Source: an uncultured Bacteroidota bacterium
GTDB taxonomy: Bacteria; Bacteroidota; Bacteroidia; Bacteroidales; F082
DNA: 48,895 bases
Assembly (NCBI GenBank): GCA_900542475.1
Contig: UQNO01000015.1
Span: 1-48,895, forward strand
Reading direction: 5' to 3'
Shown here: positions 26,869 to 35,152 of the stretch, piece after piece
How the letters are laid out: each line of letters opens with the position of its first letter
Position numbering within the stretch: position 1 is the stretch's first letter
Made by a program: the position numbers and the translations under genes
Notes under the pieces: model-generated
Told to the model about the DNA's origin: nothing
Databases searched by the model: none
What the model saw: the letters and a program-made list of their open reading frames with translations, nothing else

Positions 26869-28443
26869 CTACTCCCACTCTATTGTCGCCGGTGGTTTTG
26901 AGGAGATGTCGTAACACACTCTGTTCACTCCTTTGACTTTGTTTATGATGTCGTTTGAGACCTTGGCCATGAAATCGTATGGCAGGTGCACCCAGTCGGC
27001 GGTCATGCCGTCGGTAGATACGACGGCGCGCAATGCTATGGTGTATTCGTAGCTTCGTTCATCGCCCATCACGCCCACGCTTTTCACAGGTAGCAGCATT
27101 GTGCCGGCTTGCCAGATGCTGTCGTAGAGATTGTCGGCAATCTCGTCAGGGTAAGATGCGCTCGGCAGCTTGCATTTCCATTCTCTCAAGCCTTTGATAA
27201 AGATGTCGTCGGCATCGCGGAGGATGCGGAGTTTTTCTTCTGTCACCTCTCCGAGGATACGTATTCCGAGGCTTGGTCCCGGGAACGGGTGACGCCCCAC
27301 GAGTTCACGTTTGATACTCAAGGCGCGTCCCACTCGGCGCACCTCGTCCTTGAACAATGCGCACAATGGCTCCACGATTTTCAGATTCATCTTCTCTGGC
27401 AGTCCGCCCACATTGTGATGTGACTTGATTTTACAACTTGGGCCGTTGACGCTGACACTCTCGATGATATCAGGATAGATGGTGCCTTGGGCAAGCCACT
27501 TGGCACCTTCAATCTTCTTTGCTTCAGCTTCAAACACGTCGATAAATGTCGAGCCGATAGCCTTGCGCTTCGCTTCCGGGTCGGTAACTCCTGCAAGTTT
27601 TTCAAGAAACATATCGCCGGAATGCACGCCTATAACATTGAGTCCCAGGTCTTTATATAAATCCAGCACATCTTCGAACTCATTCTTGCGAAGAAGTCCG
27701 TTATCCACGAAGATACATGTCAAATTTTCACCGATGGCCTTGTTGAGCAACACTGCCGCCACAGTACTGTCAACACCGCCAGAAAGTCCGAGTATGACTT
27801 TGTCGTCGCCGAGTTTAGCTCGCATAGCCTCAACGGTGGTGTCGATAAACGAGTCGGGGGTCCAGTTGCCGTGGCAGCCGCAAATGTTCATTGCAAAATT
27901 CTCAAGTATCTTCGGGCCTTCCTTGCTATGAAACACCTCCGGGTGAAACTGCACCGCCCATGTGTCCTCGCCGTCAACTTTATAAGCCGCATTCTCGACA
28001 TCGTCCGTCTTTGCGATAACATGGGCGTTTTTCGGCAACTTGGCGATAGTGTCGCCGTGCGACATCCACACCTGCGATGTTTTTGAAACACCTTTAAACA
28101 GCGCATTGTCCTCTTCAACCAGTGTAAGCATCGCGCGACCGTATTCCCGGGCCAATGACGAGTTCACCTCTCCCCCAAAATGATACGCCACAAACTGGGC
28201 TCCGTAGCAAATCCCAAGAAGCGGCATTTTGCCTTTGATGTTAGTCAAGTCAACGAAAGGAGCCTTCTCGTCACGTACCGACGACGGACTTCCGCTCAAT
28301 ATCACACCTTTGACATTGTCAGTGATTTCCGGGATTTTATTGTATGGATGAATCTCACAATAAACGTTGAGTTCGCGCAAACGGCGGCCGATGAGCTGTG
28401 TCACCTGCGAACCGAAGTCTAAAATCAGAATTGTTTCCTGCAT
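26869..28443 (-). CDS. guaA: GMP synthase, glutamine-hydrolysing (524 aa)
   Basis: Converts XMP to GMP. The N-terminal class-I glutamine amidotransferase has the nucleophile Cys in LLGICYGAQ and HxE in VQFHPEVFH. The ATP pyrophosphatase domain has the PP-loop GLSGGVDSTVAA, and the C-terminal dimer domain ends KPPATIEWE. MQETILILDFGSQ is chosen as start, since relatives begin there and the frame merely continues 7 codons upstream. Two tandem TAATTTTG boxes (complement of 28462-28477) lie just upstream. Confidence 0.97.
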   Translation of the reverse strand: MQETILILDFGSQVTQLIGRRLRELNVYCEIHPYNKIPEITDNVKGVILSGSPSSVRDEKAPFVDLTNIKGKMPLLGICYGAQFVAYHFGGEVNSSLAREYGRAMLTLVEEDNALFKGVSKTSQVWMSHGDTIAKLPKNAHVIAKTDDVENAAYKVDGEDTWAVQFHPEVFHSKEGPKILENFAMNICGCHGNWTPDSFIDTTVEAMRAKLGDDKVILGLSGGVDSTVAAVLLNKAIGENLTCIFVDNGLLRKNEFEDVLDLYKDLGLNVIGVHSGDMFLEKLAGVTDPEAKRKAIGSTFIDVFEAEAKKIEGAKWLAQGTIYPDIIESVSVNGPSCKIKSHHNVGGLPEKMNLKIVEPLCALFKDEVRRVGRALSIKRELVGRHPFPGPSLGIRILGEVTEEKLRILRDADDIFIKGLREWKCKLPSASYPDEIADNLYDSIWQAGTMLLPVKSVGVMGDERSYEYTIALRAVVSTDGMTADWVHLPYDFMAKVSNDIINKVKGVNRVCYDISSKPPATIEWE

Positions 28444-28461
28444 ATTGGTAAAATTTCGGTG

Positions 28462-28477
28462 CAAAATTACAAAATTA
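28462..28477 (-). promoter_or_regulatory. Two tandem -7 boxes of guaA
   Basis: Two consecutive TAATTTTG octamers on the minus strand sit head to tail without spacing, 18-34 nt before the guaA start. They could give two start sites 8 nt apart. Confidence 0.55.
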
Positions 28478-28512
28478 ATAGCGACATTTTACGTTAATAT
28501 TTAAAAAAATAT

Positions 28513-28520
28513 TATCTTTG
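28513..28520 (+). promoter_or_regulatory. -7 box upstream of the Lys/Glu-rich membrane protein
   Basis: TATCTTTG on the plus strand, directly before a dispersed inverted repeat that would form most of the leader of the next gene. Confidence 0.55.
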
Positions 28521-28523
28521 CTT

Positions 28524-28630
28524 CGTCATTGAAAGCGTGACAATGCGAAGCGGAAAAGTCTCCTGCAATAAAGCAGTCGCTACTTTCGACAGAGATTTCT
28601 CCGTCCCGCTTCGCATCAGTCGAAATGACG
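28524..28630. repeat. Dispersed inverted repeat in a 5' leader
   Basis: The left arm begins CGTCATTGAAAGCGTGAC. The right arm ends CGCATCAGTCGAAATGACG and is its imperfect reverse complement, spanning 107 nt. It lies between a TATCTTTG box and the start of the next gene, so it would be transcribed as a long hairpin leader. Same family as 9754-9863. Confidence 0.7.
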
Positions 28631-28651
28631 AACAAATAAATTGATGTAAAA

Positions 28652-29284
28652 ATGGCAAAAAAAACTAAAAAACCGATAGGCAAGCCGAAAAAAAAAGGCG
28701 GCTCCAAGAAGAAAAAATCAGGCAACGTCTTCACTAAACTCACAGTGATAATTCTCGTTTTGATATTAGCAATGTTCTTGATTTTTAGAGTGTTCAGACA
28801 ATCAGGAACACATAAAGTCGAGAGCGCAAAGGAACAAAAAGTAAAAGTCGAGGAAAAAGAGACGAAAAAGAAGGTTGAGACTCCGAAGGTCGAAGAAAAA
28901 GTTGAAGAAAAGAAAGTCAAGAAGGAGGAGACGAAAGCAGACAAGAAAGCAGAGAAAAAAGCGGAAGAGACGAAAGTCGTCGAGAAAAGCATCACAGGCA
29001 CTTGGCAGAGCACAACGGGCGGGGTTTTCTTGACCATGGGCAACAACGAATACCGTCTCGACTTCATGGGCATCGACAGCGACATGCCAATCATCGGGAC
29101 ATACAGTGTGGACGGAGATTTAATAACTTTCAGAAACAAACAAGACCCTTGCAAGGATGTCAAAGGTCTTTACGAGGTGAAGTTCAACAAGAACGAAATC
29201 GGTTTCAAGTGCAAGTCCGACGACTGCACCAAGCGCAAAGCCACCCTTCCTACAGAATGGGAATGGCTCGACACCGAGGAATAA
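28652..29284 (+). CDS. Single-pass membrane protein with Lys/Glu-rich linker and C-terminal beta domain (210 aa)
   Basis: Unrecognised. Layout: a strongly basic cytoplasmic N terminus (residues 1-28); one membrane helix (about 31-49); a long charged Lys/Glu linker (about 55-110) that may be helical or disordered; and a compact C-terminal domain (about 112-210). That domain starts SITGTWQSTTGG and looks like a small lipocalin-like beta fold with a GTYSVDGDLITF strand pair. Two Cys pairs in the domain (DPCKDV, KCKSDDCTK) could form disulfides outside the membrane. It faces the next gene with no gap between stop codons. Confidence 0.6.
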   Translation: MAKKTKKPIGKPKKKGGSKKKKSGNVFTKLTVIILVLILAMFLIFRVFRQSGTHKVESAKEQKVKVEEKETKKKVETPKVEEKVEEKKVKKEETKADKKAEKKAEETKVVEKSITGTWQSTTGGVFLTMGNNEYRLDFMGIDSDMPIIGTYSVDGDLITFRNKQDPCKDVKGLYEVKFNKNEIGFKCKSDDCTKRKATLPTEWEWLDTEE

Positions 29285-29581
29285 TCACTCGAACCACTGC
29301 TTTTTCTTGAAAAACGCGGTGTAGCAGTACATAACCACCGTAATGACAATAAGTCCTATGCGCGAAGTCATGTAATCTGTCGCTGTGTCATAAACAATAA
29401 AATCATAAGCGACAAAACAGACAAGTCCTAACGAAAAAAGCAGATAAACAACATTTAAAATGTTTATCACCTTGCGTCTTTGAGTAACATCGCAAATACG
29501 TTTTGCGACAGCGGGCATACCGAAATAAAATGCCACCACACCGACAATCAGTGTCAATTCAATAATTCTTTCAATATTCAT
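29285..29581 (-). CDS. Small three-helix membrane protein (98 aa)
   Basis: Hypothetical. Three hydrophobic helices (residues about 7-26, 38-60, 70-90) with a short basic tail FFKKKQWFE. No family is recognised. Its stop codon directly abuts the stop of the convergent gene. The leader is AT-rich with no clear Shine-Dalgarno site. Confidence 0.6.
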   Translation of the reverse strand: MNIERIIELTLIVGVVAFYFGMPAVAKRICDVTQRRKVINILNVVYLLFSLGLVCFVAYDFIVYDTATDYMTSRIGLIVITVVMYCYTAFFKKKQWFE

Positions 29582-29902
29582 AATTACATTCTTTTATTTT
29601 TCTTGTCTTTAAGCATATAATCACATGTGTGAAGTGTTAAAACTTATCAGCATTTCTAAAATTTATCAACAATTAAAAACCACAGGCGACAAACCGACAA
29701 CAAGCATAAACGACACAAACACTGTCACCCCTATCAAACCTTGCTTCATCAAAAACACATTACCCCCAAGGTCTCAACAAATTTAACATCACGAGTTGTA
29801 TCATCGCAATATCGCATAGCAGGTTCTATGGGTTTTATATTGCGGTAATAACCAATCACTTAAACATTTGCCTTCGTATAAAGAGGATTTATCCGTCTCG
29901 CC
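29582..29902. other. Spacer with one hairpin, no gene seen
   Basis: About 320 nt. A two-part hairpin pairs CGCAATAT (29805-29812) with ATATTGCG (29837-29844), with an inner CATAG/CTATG. Read on the minus strand it would follow idi and may mark its transcript end, though there is no clear T run. The last bases carry a dispersed-repeat arm shared with the idi 3' end. Confidence 0.5.
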
Positions 29903-30418
29903 TCATTGCGAAATGACATGGAGAAGTTTCGCGAAAGCGATTTTAAACCAGGCAGTATAAACCTCGGGGTGTTTCTCAATATCTTTCTTGATATTCTCGA
30001 CAGTTTCATATTTATACACTTCCACTTCTTCCCTATTAATAATAGGTATTGCGTCGGTAGTGCCAACGAAAACGTGGTCGAACTCGTGCTCGATAAGACC
30101 TTGCATCACGTCAGCCTTGTATATGAAGTTAAAAACCTCTTTGAGTTCGCATTCCATGCCCATCTCCTCCTTCAGGCGGCGTTTGGTGGCGTCTGCCAAC
30201 GACTCGCCGTCGCGCGGGTGGCTACAGCAGGTGTTGGTCCACAGTCCGGGAGTGTGATATTTCGTCAAGGCACGCTGCTGAAGCAGCATCTCGCCCTTGC
30301 TGTTAAAAATAAATATCGAGAAAGCACGATGCAGCGTCGGGTTGAGGTGAGCGGCCTGCTTCTCCATCAATCCGATTTGGTTATCGTTATTGTCAACTAA
30401 TACTACAAATTCGGGCAT
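29903..30418 (-). CDS. idi: Isopentenyl-diphosphate delta-isomerase, type I (171 aa)
   Basis: Nudix-fold enzyme interconverting IPP and DMAPP for isoprenoid synthesis. Diagnostic blocks are TNTCCSHPRDGESL with the catalytic Cys and metal His, the Nudix-like RRLKEEMGMECEL, and the late EHEFDHVFVG. The end (LHVISQ) is coded by a GTCATTTCG repeat arm, so the natural C terminus may have been replaced. A TAGAG-type hairpin sits between ychF and this gene. Confidence 0.95.
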   Translation of the reverse strand: MPEFVVLVDNNDNQIGLMEKQAAHLNPTLHRAFSIFIFNSKGEMLLQQRALTKYHTPGLWTNTCCSHPRDGESLADATKRRLKEEMGMECELKEVFNFIYKADVMQGLIEHEFDHVFVGTTDAIPIINREEVEVYKYETVENIKKDIEKHPEVYTAWFKIAFAKLLHVISQ

Positions 30419-30440
30419 TGCGTTTTATTTTTTCGTTTGC

Positions 30441-30464
30441 AGAGATACAATGAATTGCATCTCT
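30441..30464 (-). repeat. TAGAG-family hairpin between ychF and idi
   Basis: AGAGATACAAT and ATTGCATCTCT pair around a 2-nt loop. On the minus strand the hairpin ends in GTATCTCTGC, a near -7 sequence, so it could both end ychF transcripts and start idi transcripts. Confidence 0.55.
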
Positions 30465-30472
30465 ATGTGGAA

Positions 30473-31540
30473 TTAAACGTTGAATCGTATATTAATAATA
30501 TCACCGTCCTTGACAATGTAGTTTTTTCCTTCGACGGCGAATTTTCCTGCTTCTTTAACCGCCTGTTCCGAGCCGTAATGCAGGAAATCGTCGCAACTCA
30601 TCACCTCGGCGCGTATGAAACCTCGTTGCAGGTCGCTGTGAATCACGCCGGCGGCTTCAGGAGCGGTGTCGCCGACATGGATAGTCCATGCGCGAGTCTC
30701 GTCAGGGCCTGTGGTAAAGAACGATTGCAGTTTCAGCGTGCTGTATGCCAGTCTCACAAGCTTGTTCACGCCAGGCTCGGTAAGGCCGGCGTCTTCCATG
30801 AAGACAGCACGGTCAGCCTCGTCGAGCTCTGCGATTTCCGACTCAAGTTTCCCGGCAAGGATAATCATGTCTTCGCCACGAAGAGTAGCTTTCACAGCAT
30901 CGGTGTATTTGTTTCCGGTGAGAGCCGAAGCGTCGTCAACATTACATACGTACATTATCGGCTTGACCGTAAGTAATTGAATATCTTGGATATACTTCTT
31001 ATCTTCCTCTGACACGTTGACAGTGCGGGCGTTCTGCATGTTCTCGAGGCATTCCTTGTAAATCGTCAGGATCTCGAAGGCGCGTTTGTTATCTTTGTCG
31101 CCGTTTTTAAGCAGCTTCTCGACACGTTGCAGCTTACGCGTCACGAGGTCGAGGTCACGCACTTGGAGTTCGAGGTCAACGAGTTCCATATCGCGCACAG
31201 GGTCTATGCCGCCCTCGCTATGCGGAACATTAGGGTCGTCGAAGCAACGCAGGACATGTATGAGAGCATCGACGGTCTGCACCTCGGCGAGGAGTTTGTT
31301 GCCCACGCCCTGACCGCCTCTACTCAAACCAGGCAGGTCCACGATTTCGACAGTTGCCGGAACGATACGTTTAGAATGAGAGATATTGTCGATAAGTTTG
31401 AGGCGTTCGTCGCGCACCTCGCACATTCCGATATTCGATTTCGTGGCGAAGCCGATTTCCGCCTTAGTATTTGATATACAATTGAATATGGTCGTTTTTC
31501 CCGTGTTGGAAAGTCCGATAATTCCGCAGTTGAGTGCCAT
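30473..31540 (-). CDS. ychF: Ribosome-associated ATPase YchF/OLA1 (355 aa)
   Basis: Obg-related P-loop protein that binds ATP and associates with ribosomes and stress responses. The Walker A is GLSNTGKTT (residues 8-16). DLPGLSRGGQGVGNK is G3 with its following loop. The usual NKxD is replaced by NVDD (in YVCNVDDAS), explaining ATP over GTP preference. The C-terminal TGS domain begins FFTTGPDETRAWT. A TATTTTTG box (complement of 31557-31564) lies just ahead. Confidence 0.95.
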   Translation of the reverse strand: MALNCGIIGLSNTGKTTIFNCISNTKAEIGFATKSNIGMCEVRDERLKLIDNISHSKRIVPATVEIVDLPGLSRGGQGVGNKLLAEVQTVDALIHVLRCFDDPNVPHSEGGIDPVRDMELVDLELQVRDLDLVTRKLQRVEKLLKNGDKDNKRAFEILTIYKECLENMQNARTVNVSEEDKKYIQDIQLLTVKPIMYVCNVDDASALTGNKYTDAVKATLRGEDMIILAGKLESEIAELDEADRAVFMEDAGLTEPGVNKLVRLAYSTLKLQSFFTTGPDETRAWTIHVGDTAPEAAGVIHSDLQRGFIRAEVMSCDDFLHYGSEQAVKEAGKFAVEGKNYIVKDGDIINIRFNV

Positions 31541-31556
31541 AATGATAAATTTTTGG

Positions 31557-31564
31557 CAAAAATA
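31557..31564 (-). promoter_or_regulatory. -7 box of ychF
   Basis: TATTTTTG on the minus strand, 16 nt before the ychF ATG, giving a leader of only about 12 nt. Confidence 0.6.
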
Positions 31565-31699
31565 AGATTTTTTTTATTTGTTTGGCAATTATATTTTTTC
31601 GTTTTGGGTTTTATGGGAGAATATGAGTTTAATGGGCCGTGTGAGTTATTTTCAGAAACAGATACATATTGCTCGTTAAACTTAAAATACATATATCGC

Positions 31700-31956
31700 C
31701 CATTATTCCGTTGCCAATCTTTTCTCGCCCTATACATCTCCTCTTTTATACCACCTTCTTCTTTAAAATCGCGTTTCATCCATTCAATTAGGCCGCGTAT
31801 AAGCACGTCGCATTGCAGATAATCTTCATAATCAAGCGGTAATTCATGGAGCGATGCGCGATTTAAATTGGCAAGTTTCAGTTCCTTTTCACGTGAAGTG
31901 ATGCCATCGATATTGCCTTCTGCAATCTTTTGTTTGCCTGAACGAGCCGCCTGTCT
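31700..31956 (-). pseudogene. Remnant of a four-helix-bundle (suffix-domain type) protein
   Basis: Read on the minus strand just after an in-frame stop (TAA, 31957-31959), the sequence gives QAARSGKQKIAEGNIDG, then TSREKELKLANLNRASLHEL and LDYEDYL. This is the core of Bacteroidota four-helix-bundle suffix-domain proteins. The N-terminal helix and start codon are missing, and the expected stop after the last helix (RARKDWQR) is lost, so the frame runs on into ychF. The left boundary is approximate. A decayed gene, not a functional one. Confidence 0.65.
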
Positions 31957-32108
31957 TTATAAATTTATGTGCAAAATAACATGTCACATCGTAAATGCAC
32001 TCCTATTCCTCACCGAGTTGCTCCCCAGCAGAGTTCAGCCATGCATCAGACTGCGGTGCAAAATTATAAAGTAGACCGTAAAACGCCAAATAAAACAGCA
32101 AGAAATTT

Positions 32109-32165
32109 ACCACGCAATTTGACCTATAGAGACATACCATGCTCATAAAACCACGCAATTTGACC
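32109..32165. repeat. Pair of 16-bp direct repeats
   Basis: ACCACGCAATTTGACC occurs at 32109-32124 and 32150-32165, 41 nt apart. It lies in a stretch transcribed leftward from a TATCTTTG box (complement of 32213-32220). There are only two copies and no cas genes. Confidence 0.7.
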
Positions 32166-32186
32166 CATACGCCAGTTAAAACACCT

Positions 32187-32220
32187 TTTGCGTACCCCAA
32201 AACAAGGGTACGCAAAGATA
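32187..32220 (-). promoter_or_regulatory. Minus-strand -7 box followed by 11-bp hairpin
   Basis: TATCTTTG (complement of 32213-32220) is followed directly by a hairpin pairing 32216-32206 with 32197-32187 (TTTGCGTACCC). A transcript starting here would begin in the stem. It leads into the direct repeats and the decayed four-helix gene, and is probably its old promoter or the border of a mobile element. Confidence 0.5.
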
Positions 32221-32300
32221 CAAAATATTGTTTATCAACAAGTTATAAAATACGTATTTTTTGAGTGACGAAGTCAGGAAAAAATACTGATAGAACTATG

Positions 32301-32430
32301 TCAAATGGTATCTTTATTTTAGGTCTGAAGCGTCCCCAAAAAAGATAGGTAGCCCGGGCTTTATTGAGGAGCCAGCCACCTATCTTTGTTTTCGCTGTCA
32401 CCAACTATTTTTGGCAACATTACCCCAAAT
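32301..32430 (+). repeat. Duplicated noncoding element, copy A
   Basis: Shares blocks with 40075-40197: TCAAATGGTATCT..TTTATTTTAGG at the left, a terminator-like hairpin in the middle and TGTCACCAACTATTTTTGGC at the right. The hairpin pairs AAAGATAGGT (32341-32350) with ACCTATCTTT (32378-32387) and is followed by GTTTT. The arms differ in sequence between copies but keep the structure. It flanks the secreted-protein operon; possibly an end of a lost mobile element or a small RNA. Confidence 0.6.
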
Positions 32431-32457
32431 TTTAACATTTTACAGAGGTGATGTAGT

Positions 32458-32526
32458 ATGGCTAAAAAAGTGAAGATTGAAAATGATACCGTATTTCACA
32501 CTCTCCACCTTTATAAATTTATTTGA
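32458..32526 (+). other. Short 22-codon reading frame after copy A
   Basis: An AGAGGTGA sequence 8 nt upstream of ATG gives a good ribosome site for a frame coding MAKKVKIENDTVFHTLHLYK plus two residues. It stops where the convergent 307-aa gene ends. It looks like the 5' stub of a gene (perhaps a transposase) cut off by rearrangement; a real micropeptide is less likely. Confidence 0.35.
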
Positions 32527-33442
32527 CAATCCGTATATAATTTATTCTCGGCTGGTTTTCATAGTATGATTTTGCTATTTCTTTATTCGCCTCAATAATT
32601 AAACGTTCTTTTTCTTTATTGTCTTCATACTGCCTTATTTGGAAATCCCACTCCTGTTTCTGTTTTTCATCAAGACTTGCTTTCATTTCACCCAGCATTT
32701 TCTCAACTTCAGAATAGCATGGGGACGACGAAGGTATCAAAGATAAAATGCCTGCGGCTTTCTTATAATCATTCGACGCCATTGCCGCTTTAGCTTTAGA
32801 TATGTTGTTTTTACAATTACTATTTATATAAGTAACATGAACATCTTTTAAAGCCCTGCTGACTTTCGAATACGATGGTATGTTTTCAGGAATGGCAGAC
32901 AGCATGGCAACGGCTTTTTCACACTTACTCTCATTTGCCAAAATTTTTGCCTGTCTGATTAATTCATTGCAGTGTGTTTCATAATAATTGGTTATCAAAT
33001 CTCTGCTTTTCCCAAGGAATTGCTTATAAGCTCCATCCTGTATCGACAAACTTGAGATTGCGTTTGAGACAGCTTTTTCTTTGCTATAGCCATTGCCTTT
33101 ATATGACTTTGACATCGAATTAATTCCAACACCATTCATCTGTTTCACAATTAATGTCAACGAAAGATTTGTGGAATAAACAATTTGCACTCCACCCTCT
33201 ATGATGTCAAAATCACCGACTTCAATAATTGGATAAATGATAAAGCCATCGCTAATATAACCATTAGCAATTTCATTTCTCGCACAAATCGCCTCTATTT
33301 TTGTCTGTAGTTTTGACAATTGTTGTGAATTAATATCATCCACTTCTTCTGGCATCACAAGTCCAAGATTCACTTTACCAAAATTTTGGGCGTTAACAAC
33401 CAAAGAAAGCATGACAAATAATATTAGCAAAATCTTTTTCAT
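32519..33442 (-). CDS. Secreted protein with two TPR-like repeats, last gene of CsgG-like operon (307 aa)
   Basis: Exported (signal peptide to about residue 18, VNA-Q). An N-terminal alpha/beta domain (20-165) is followed by two matching helical repeats of about 44 residues. Both share the pattern AK..A....C/Y.KA...LS.IP...P.YS.V (EKAVAMLSAIPENIPSYSKV and KKAAGILSLIPSSSPCYSEV). A charged coiled tail of about 45 residues ends the chain. The N domain, with its QIVYSTNLSLTLIVKQM strand pair, may be a divergent CsgG/TolB-N-like fold, but this is weak. It lies 8 nt after the DUF6175-like gene. No named function. Confidence 0.65.
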   Translation of the reverse strand: MKKILLILFVMLSLVVNAQNFGKVNLGLVMPEEVDDINSQQLSKLQTKIEAICARNEIANGYISDGFIIYPIIEVGDFDIIEGGVQIVYSTNLSLTLIVKQMNGVGINSMSKSYKGNGYSKEKAVSNAISSLSIQDGAYKQFLGKSRDLITNYYETHCNELIRQAKILANESKCEKAVAMLSAIPENIPSYSKVSRALKDVHVTYINSNCKNNISKAKAAMASNDYKKAAGILSLIPSSSPCYSEVEKMLGEMKASLDEKQKQEWDFQIRQYEDNKEKERLIIEANKEIAKSYYENQPRINYIRIVK

Positions 33443-33450
33443 TTCAACTA

Positions 33451-34308
33451 TTATTTAATCGTTATGTATATGGTATTTCCTTTAATATCACGAGAGATTG
33501 CCAGTCCAAGAGATTTCATGAATTTAAAAATTTCCAAAGCGAATTTATTTGCATTATAGTTATTGCCATTCGCGTCTTTAAGCGGAATTCGCACATCATC
33601 AAATATCATCTGTTTATCTGTTGTTCCTTGAATGTGATAGTTGTGTTTTAAAGCATGTCCATCCATAAAAAGCTCTATTTCATCCGACAACAACAAGCCT
33701 TGTGTTCCGACCTCTGAAGACATATTGTAATCAGACTCTTCGTCAAATCCGAAATTAATAATAACAGACCTGCCATTTTCCACCATATCGGTAAACTTAG
33801 CTTGAATAACGTTTAAAAAGTCTTCAGCGCAGCTTTCGATTGCTTTGCCGGCTAATTTGCCATAATCTTCGGTATAAAACCTACCGCTTTCGCCCACTTT
33901 ATTAGCCAACGAGTTGCCAGTTGACACTTCATATCCAGTAATGATTATTTTTACTGAATTACCTGTGCTTGATGGTATTGCGTCGATTTCAGCTTCAACG
34001 TAAACATCGGCTCCAGAATTCTGGATTATCATGGCTTTTAGATCAGTCTGGTTTTCGCCGGCAAAGGCTGCATTATCGTTAGTAGCTTTAAGTTTGGCAA
34101 TAAAATCGACTGTTGTATAACCTTTCTTGTCAAAAGCATCCTTGATTTTCGTCAACGCAATCCTTTTGTTAACGTCATTTTCAAGAATAGTTCTCAGTTC
34201 CTCCCCTTGTTTCACGTAAGGAACAACCATTATCTTAGGCTGAACGGTTTGTGCAACAGATGCAAAACAAATCGAAATAATTATTAAACAAAGAAACAAT
34301 CTTTTCAT
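33451..34308 (-). CDS. DUF6175-like secreted protein (285 aa)
   Basis: Exported (signal peptide ending SVA-Q near residue 19). The mature start PKIMVVPYVKQGEELRTILE, then KIKDAFDKKGYTTVDFIAKL, is the pattern of Bacteroidota DUF6175 proteins. These share the alpha/beta layout of CsgG/LpoB-like periplasmic domains. A second domain (about 185-285) has GLLLSDEIELFMDGHALKH and a final FMKSLGLAISRDIKG. It overlaps the upstream CsgG-like gene by 4 nt, so the two are translationally coupled and likely act together in the periplasm. Confidence 0.65.
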   Translation of the reverse strand: MKRLFLCLIIISICFASVAQTVQPKIMVVPYVKQGEELRTILENDVNKRIALTKIKDAFDKKGYTTVDFIAKLKATNDNAAFAGENQTDLKAMIIQNSGADVYVEAEIDAIPSSTGNSVKIIITGYEVSTGNSLANKVGESGRFYTEDYGKLAGKAIESCAEDFLNVIQAKFTDMVENGRSVIINFGFDEESDYNMSSEVGTQGLLLSDEIELFMDGHALKHNYHIQGTTDKQMIFDDVRIPLKDANGNNYNANKFALEIFKFMKSLGLAISRDIKGNTIYITIK

Positions 34309-35141
34309 TTTACAACTAATTTACAATTAATATTATCCTTTGCATTAAAATGAGACAAAATCTCTTTACCTCCTTTTGTCACTTTACATTCGGCAAAATC
34401 ATCTCCAGAAAGTTTTGTAACTTTTAATTCACCAATAACACTTGGATATGGTTTTCCATTTAACATTTCAACAAGTTCCACTTCAATTGTGTTTGATGGA
34501 TTGAGTCCAACTGTCTTTCCACCATCGACAAGAAGCATGATTGCAGCATCTTTTTTAGATTCCAGTATTTTTACAATATTAACATTTACCGGAAATGTCT
34601 TTTTAAAATACTCAAACAAAGGCTCTTCAACTGATTTAAGTGCTTGATTTACTGCCTGTTCCTTAGACGCCGCCATCGGACTAACCGAAGTTTGGAAACT
34701 CTCGGCTTCTGTGGTTATACCAGTCTCCACATCATTGATTTTCAGTGTAAAAGCCGTACTCGCTTTATATCCATTAACACTGCCATCAGGGTTTTTCATC
34801 GTATATATATTCATTTTGATGAGATGACCTATTATTATATATTCCGCGGCCGCAGCCACACCTTGAGCAGCCGTGTTTTTACTGTCGATAAAAGCTTCCG
34901 ACTTTTGCAATTCAAGCTCTTCAACAACTTTATCGTAACTAGTTCTGTCAACAACTATGAAACGTTTTGTATTAGCAACCACTTGAACAACTTTTTCAGC
35001 TACAGACGCACAAAACGGCGATTCGACTTCTGATGTGAATTTTGTCACACCCACGACTTTTCTTCCGTCGATTTGTGGGAAGCATTTATAGCTTCCCACA
35101 AATGACAGAATTAAGCATAATAAAAAAATGCTTTTCTTCAT
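34305..35141 (-). CDS. CsgG/LpoB-like secreted protein (278 aa)
   Basis: Exported protein with a CsgG-type domain: VVGVTKFTSEVESPF, then FIVVDRTSYDKVVEELELQK, AAAEYIIIGHLI and a repeated KSVEEPLFEYFKKTFP helix. CsgG itself forms the curli export pore and LpoB activates PBP1B; this one has no lipobox, so it would be soluble rather than a lipoprotein pore. The C-terminal part (about 190-278) is a separate beta domain (VGLNPSNTIEVELVEM). Start MKKSIFLL is preferred to an upstream non-ATG start that would overlap the 189-aa gene. Confidence 0.7.
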   Translation of the reverse strand: MKKSIFLLCLILSFVGSYKCFPQIDGRKVVGVTKFTSEVESPFCASVAEKVVQVVANTKRFIVVDRTSYDKVVEELELQKSEAFIDSKNTAAQGVAAAAEYIIIGHLIKMNIYTMKNPDGSVNGYKASTAFTLKINDVETGITTEAESFQTSVSPMAASKEQAVNQALKSVEEPLFEYFKKTFPVNVNIVKILESKKDAAIMLLVDGGKTVGLNPSNTIEVELVEMLNGKPYPSVIGELKVTKLSGDDFAECKVTKGGKEILSHFNAKDNINCKLVVK

Positions 35142-35152
35142 AAATACAAATA

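Noticed and set aside
28501..29163. Minus-strand 220-codon Ser/Phe-rich frame opposite the Lys/Glu-rich protein
   Set aside because: The Ser/Phe/Thr richness is simply the reverse complement of Lys/Glu codons; no promoter or start signal.
31324..31699. Continuation of the four-helix remnant frame into ychF
   Set aside because: Past the last helix the translation is not protein-like, and it overlaps the start of ychF in another frame; the natural stop was lost.
32109..32165. CRISPR array
   Set aside because: Only two repeat copies, one spacer-sized gap of 25 nt, no cas genes, and no leader.
32003..32215. Minus-strand 70-codon frame starting MRTLVLGYAKGVLTG
   Set aside because: Its start lies inside the promoter hairpin, and the repeated VK/LRG-like words come from the two 16-bp direct repeats. 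It looks like a chance frame through a noncoding stretch.
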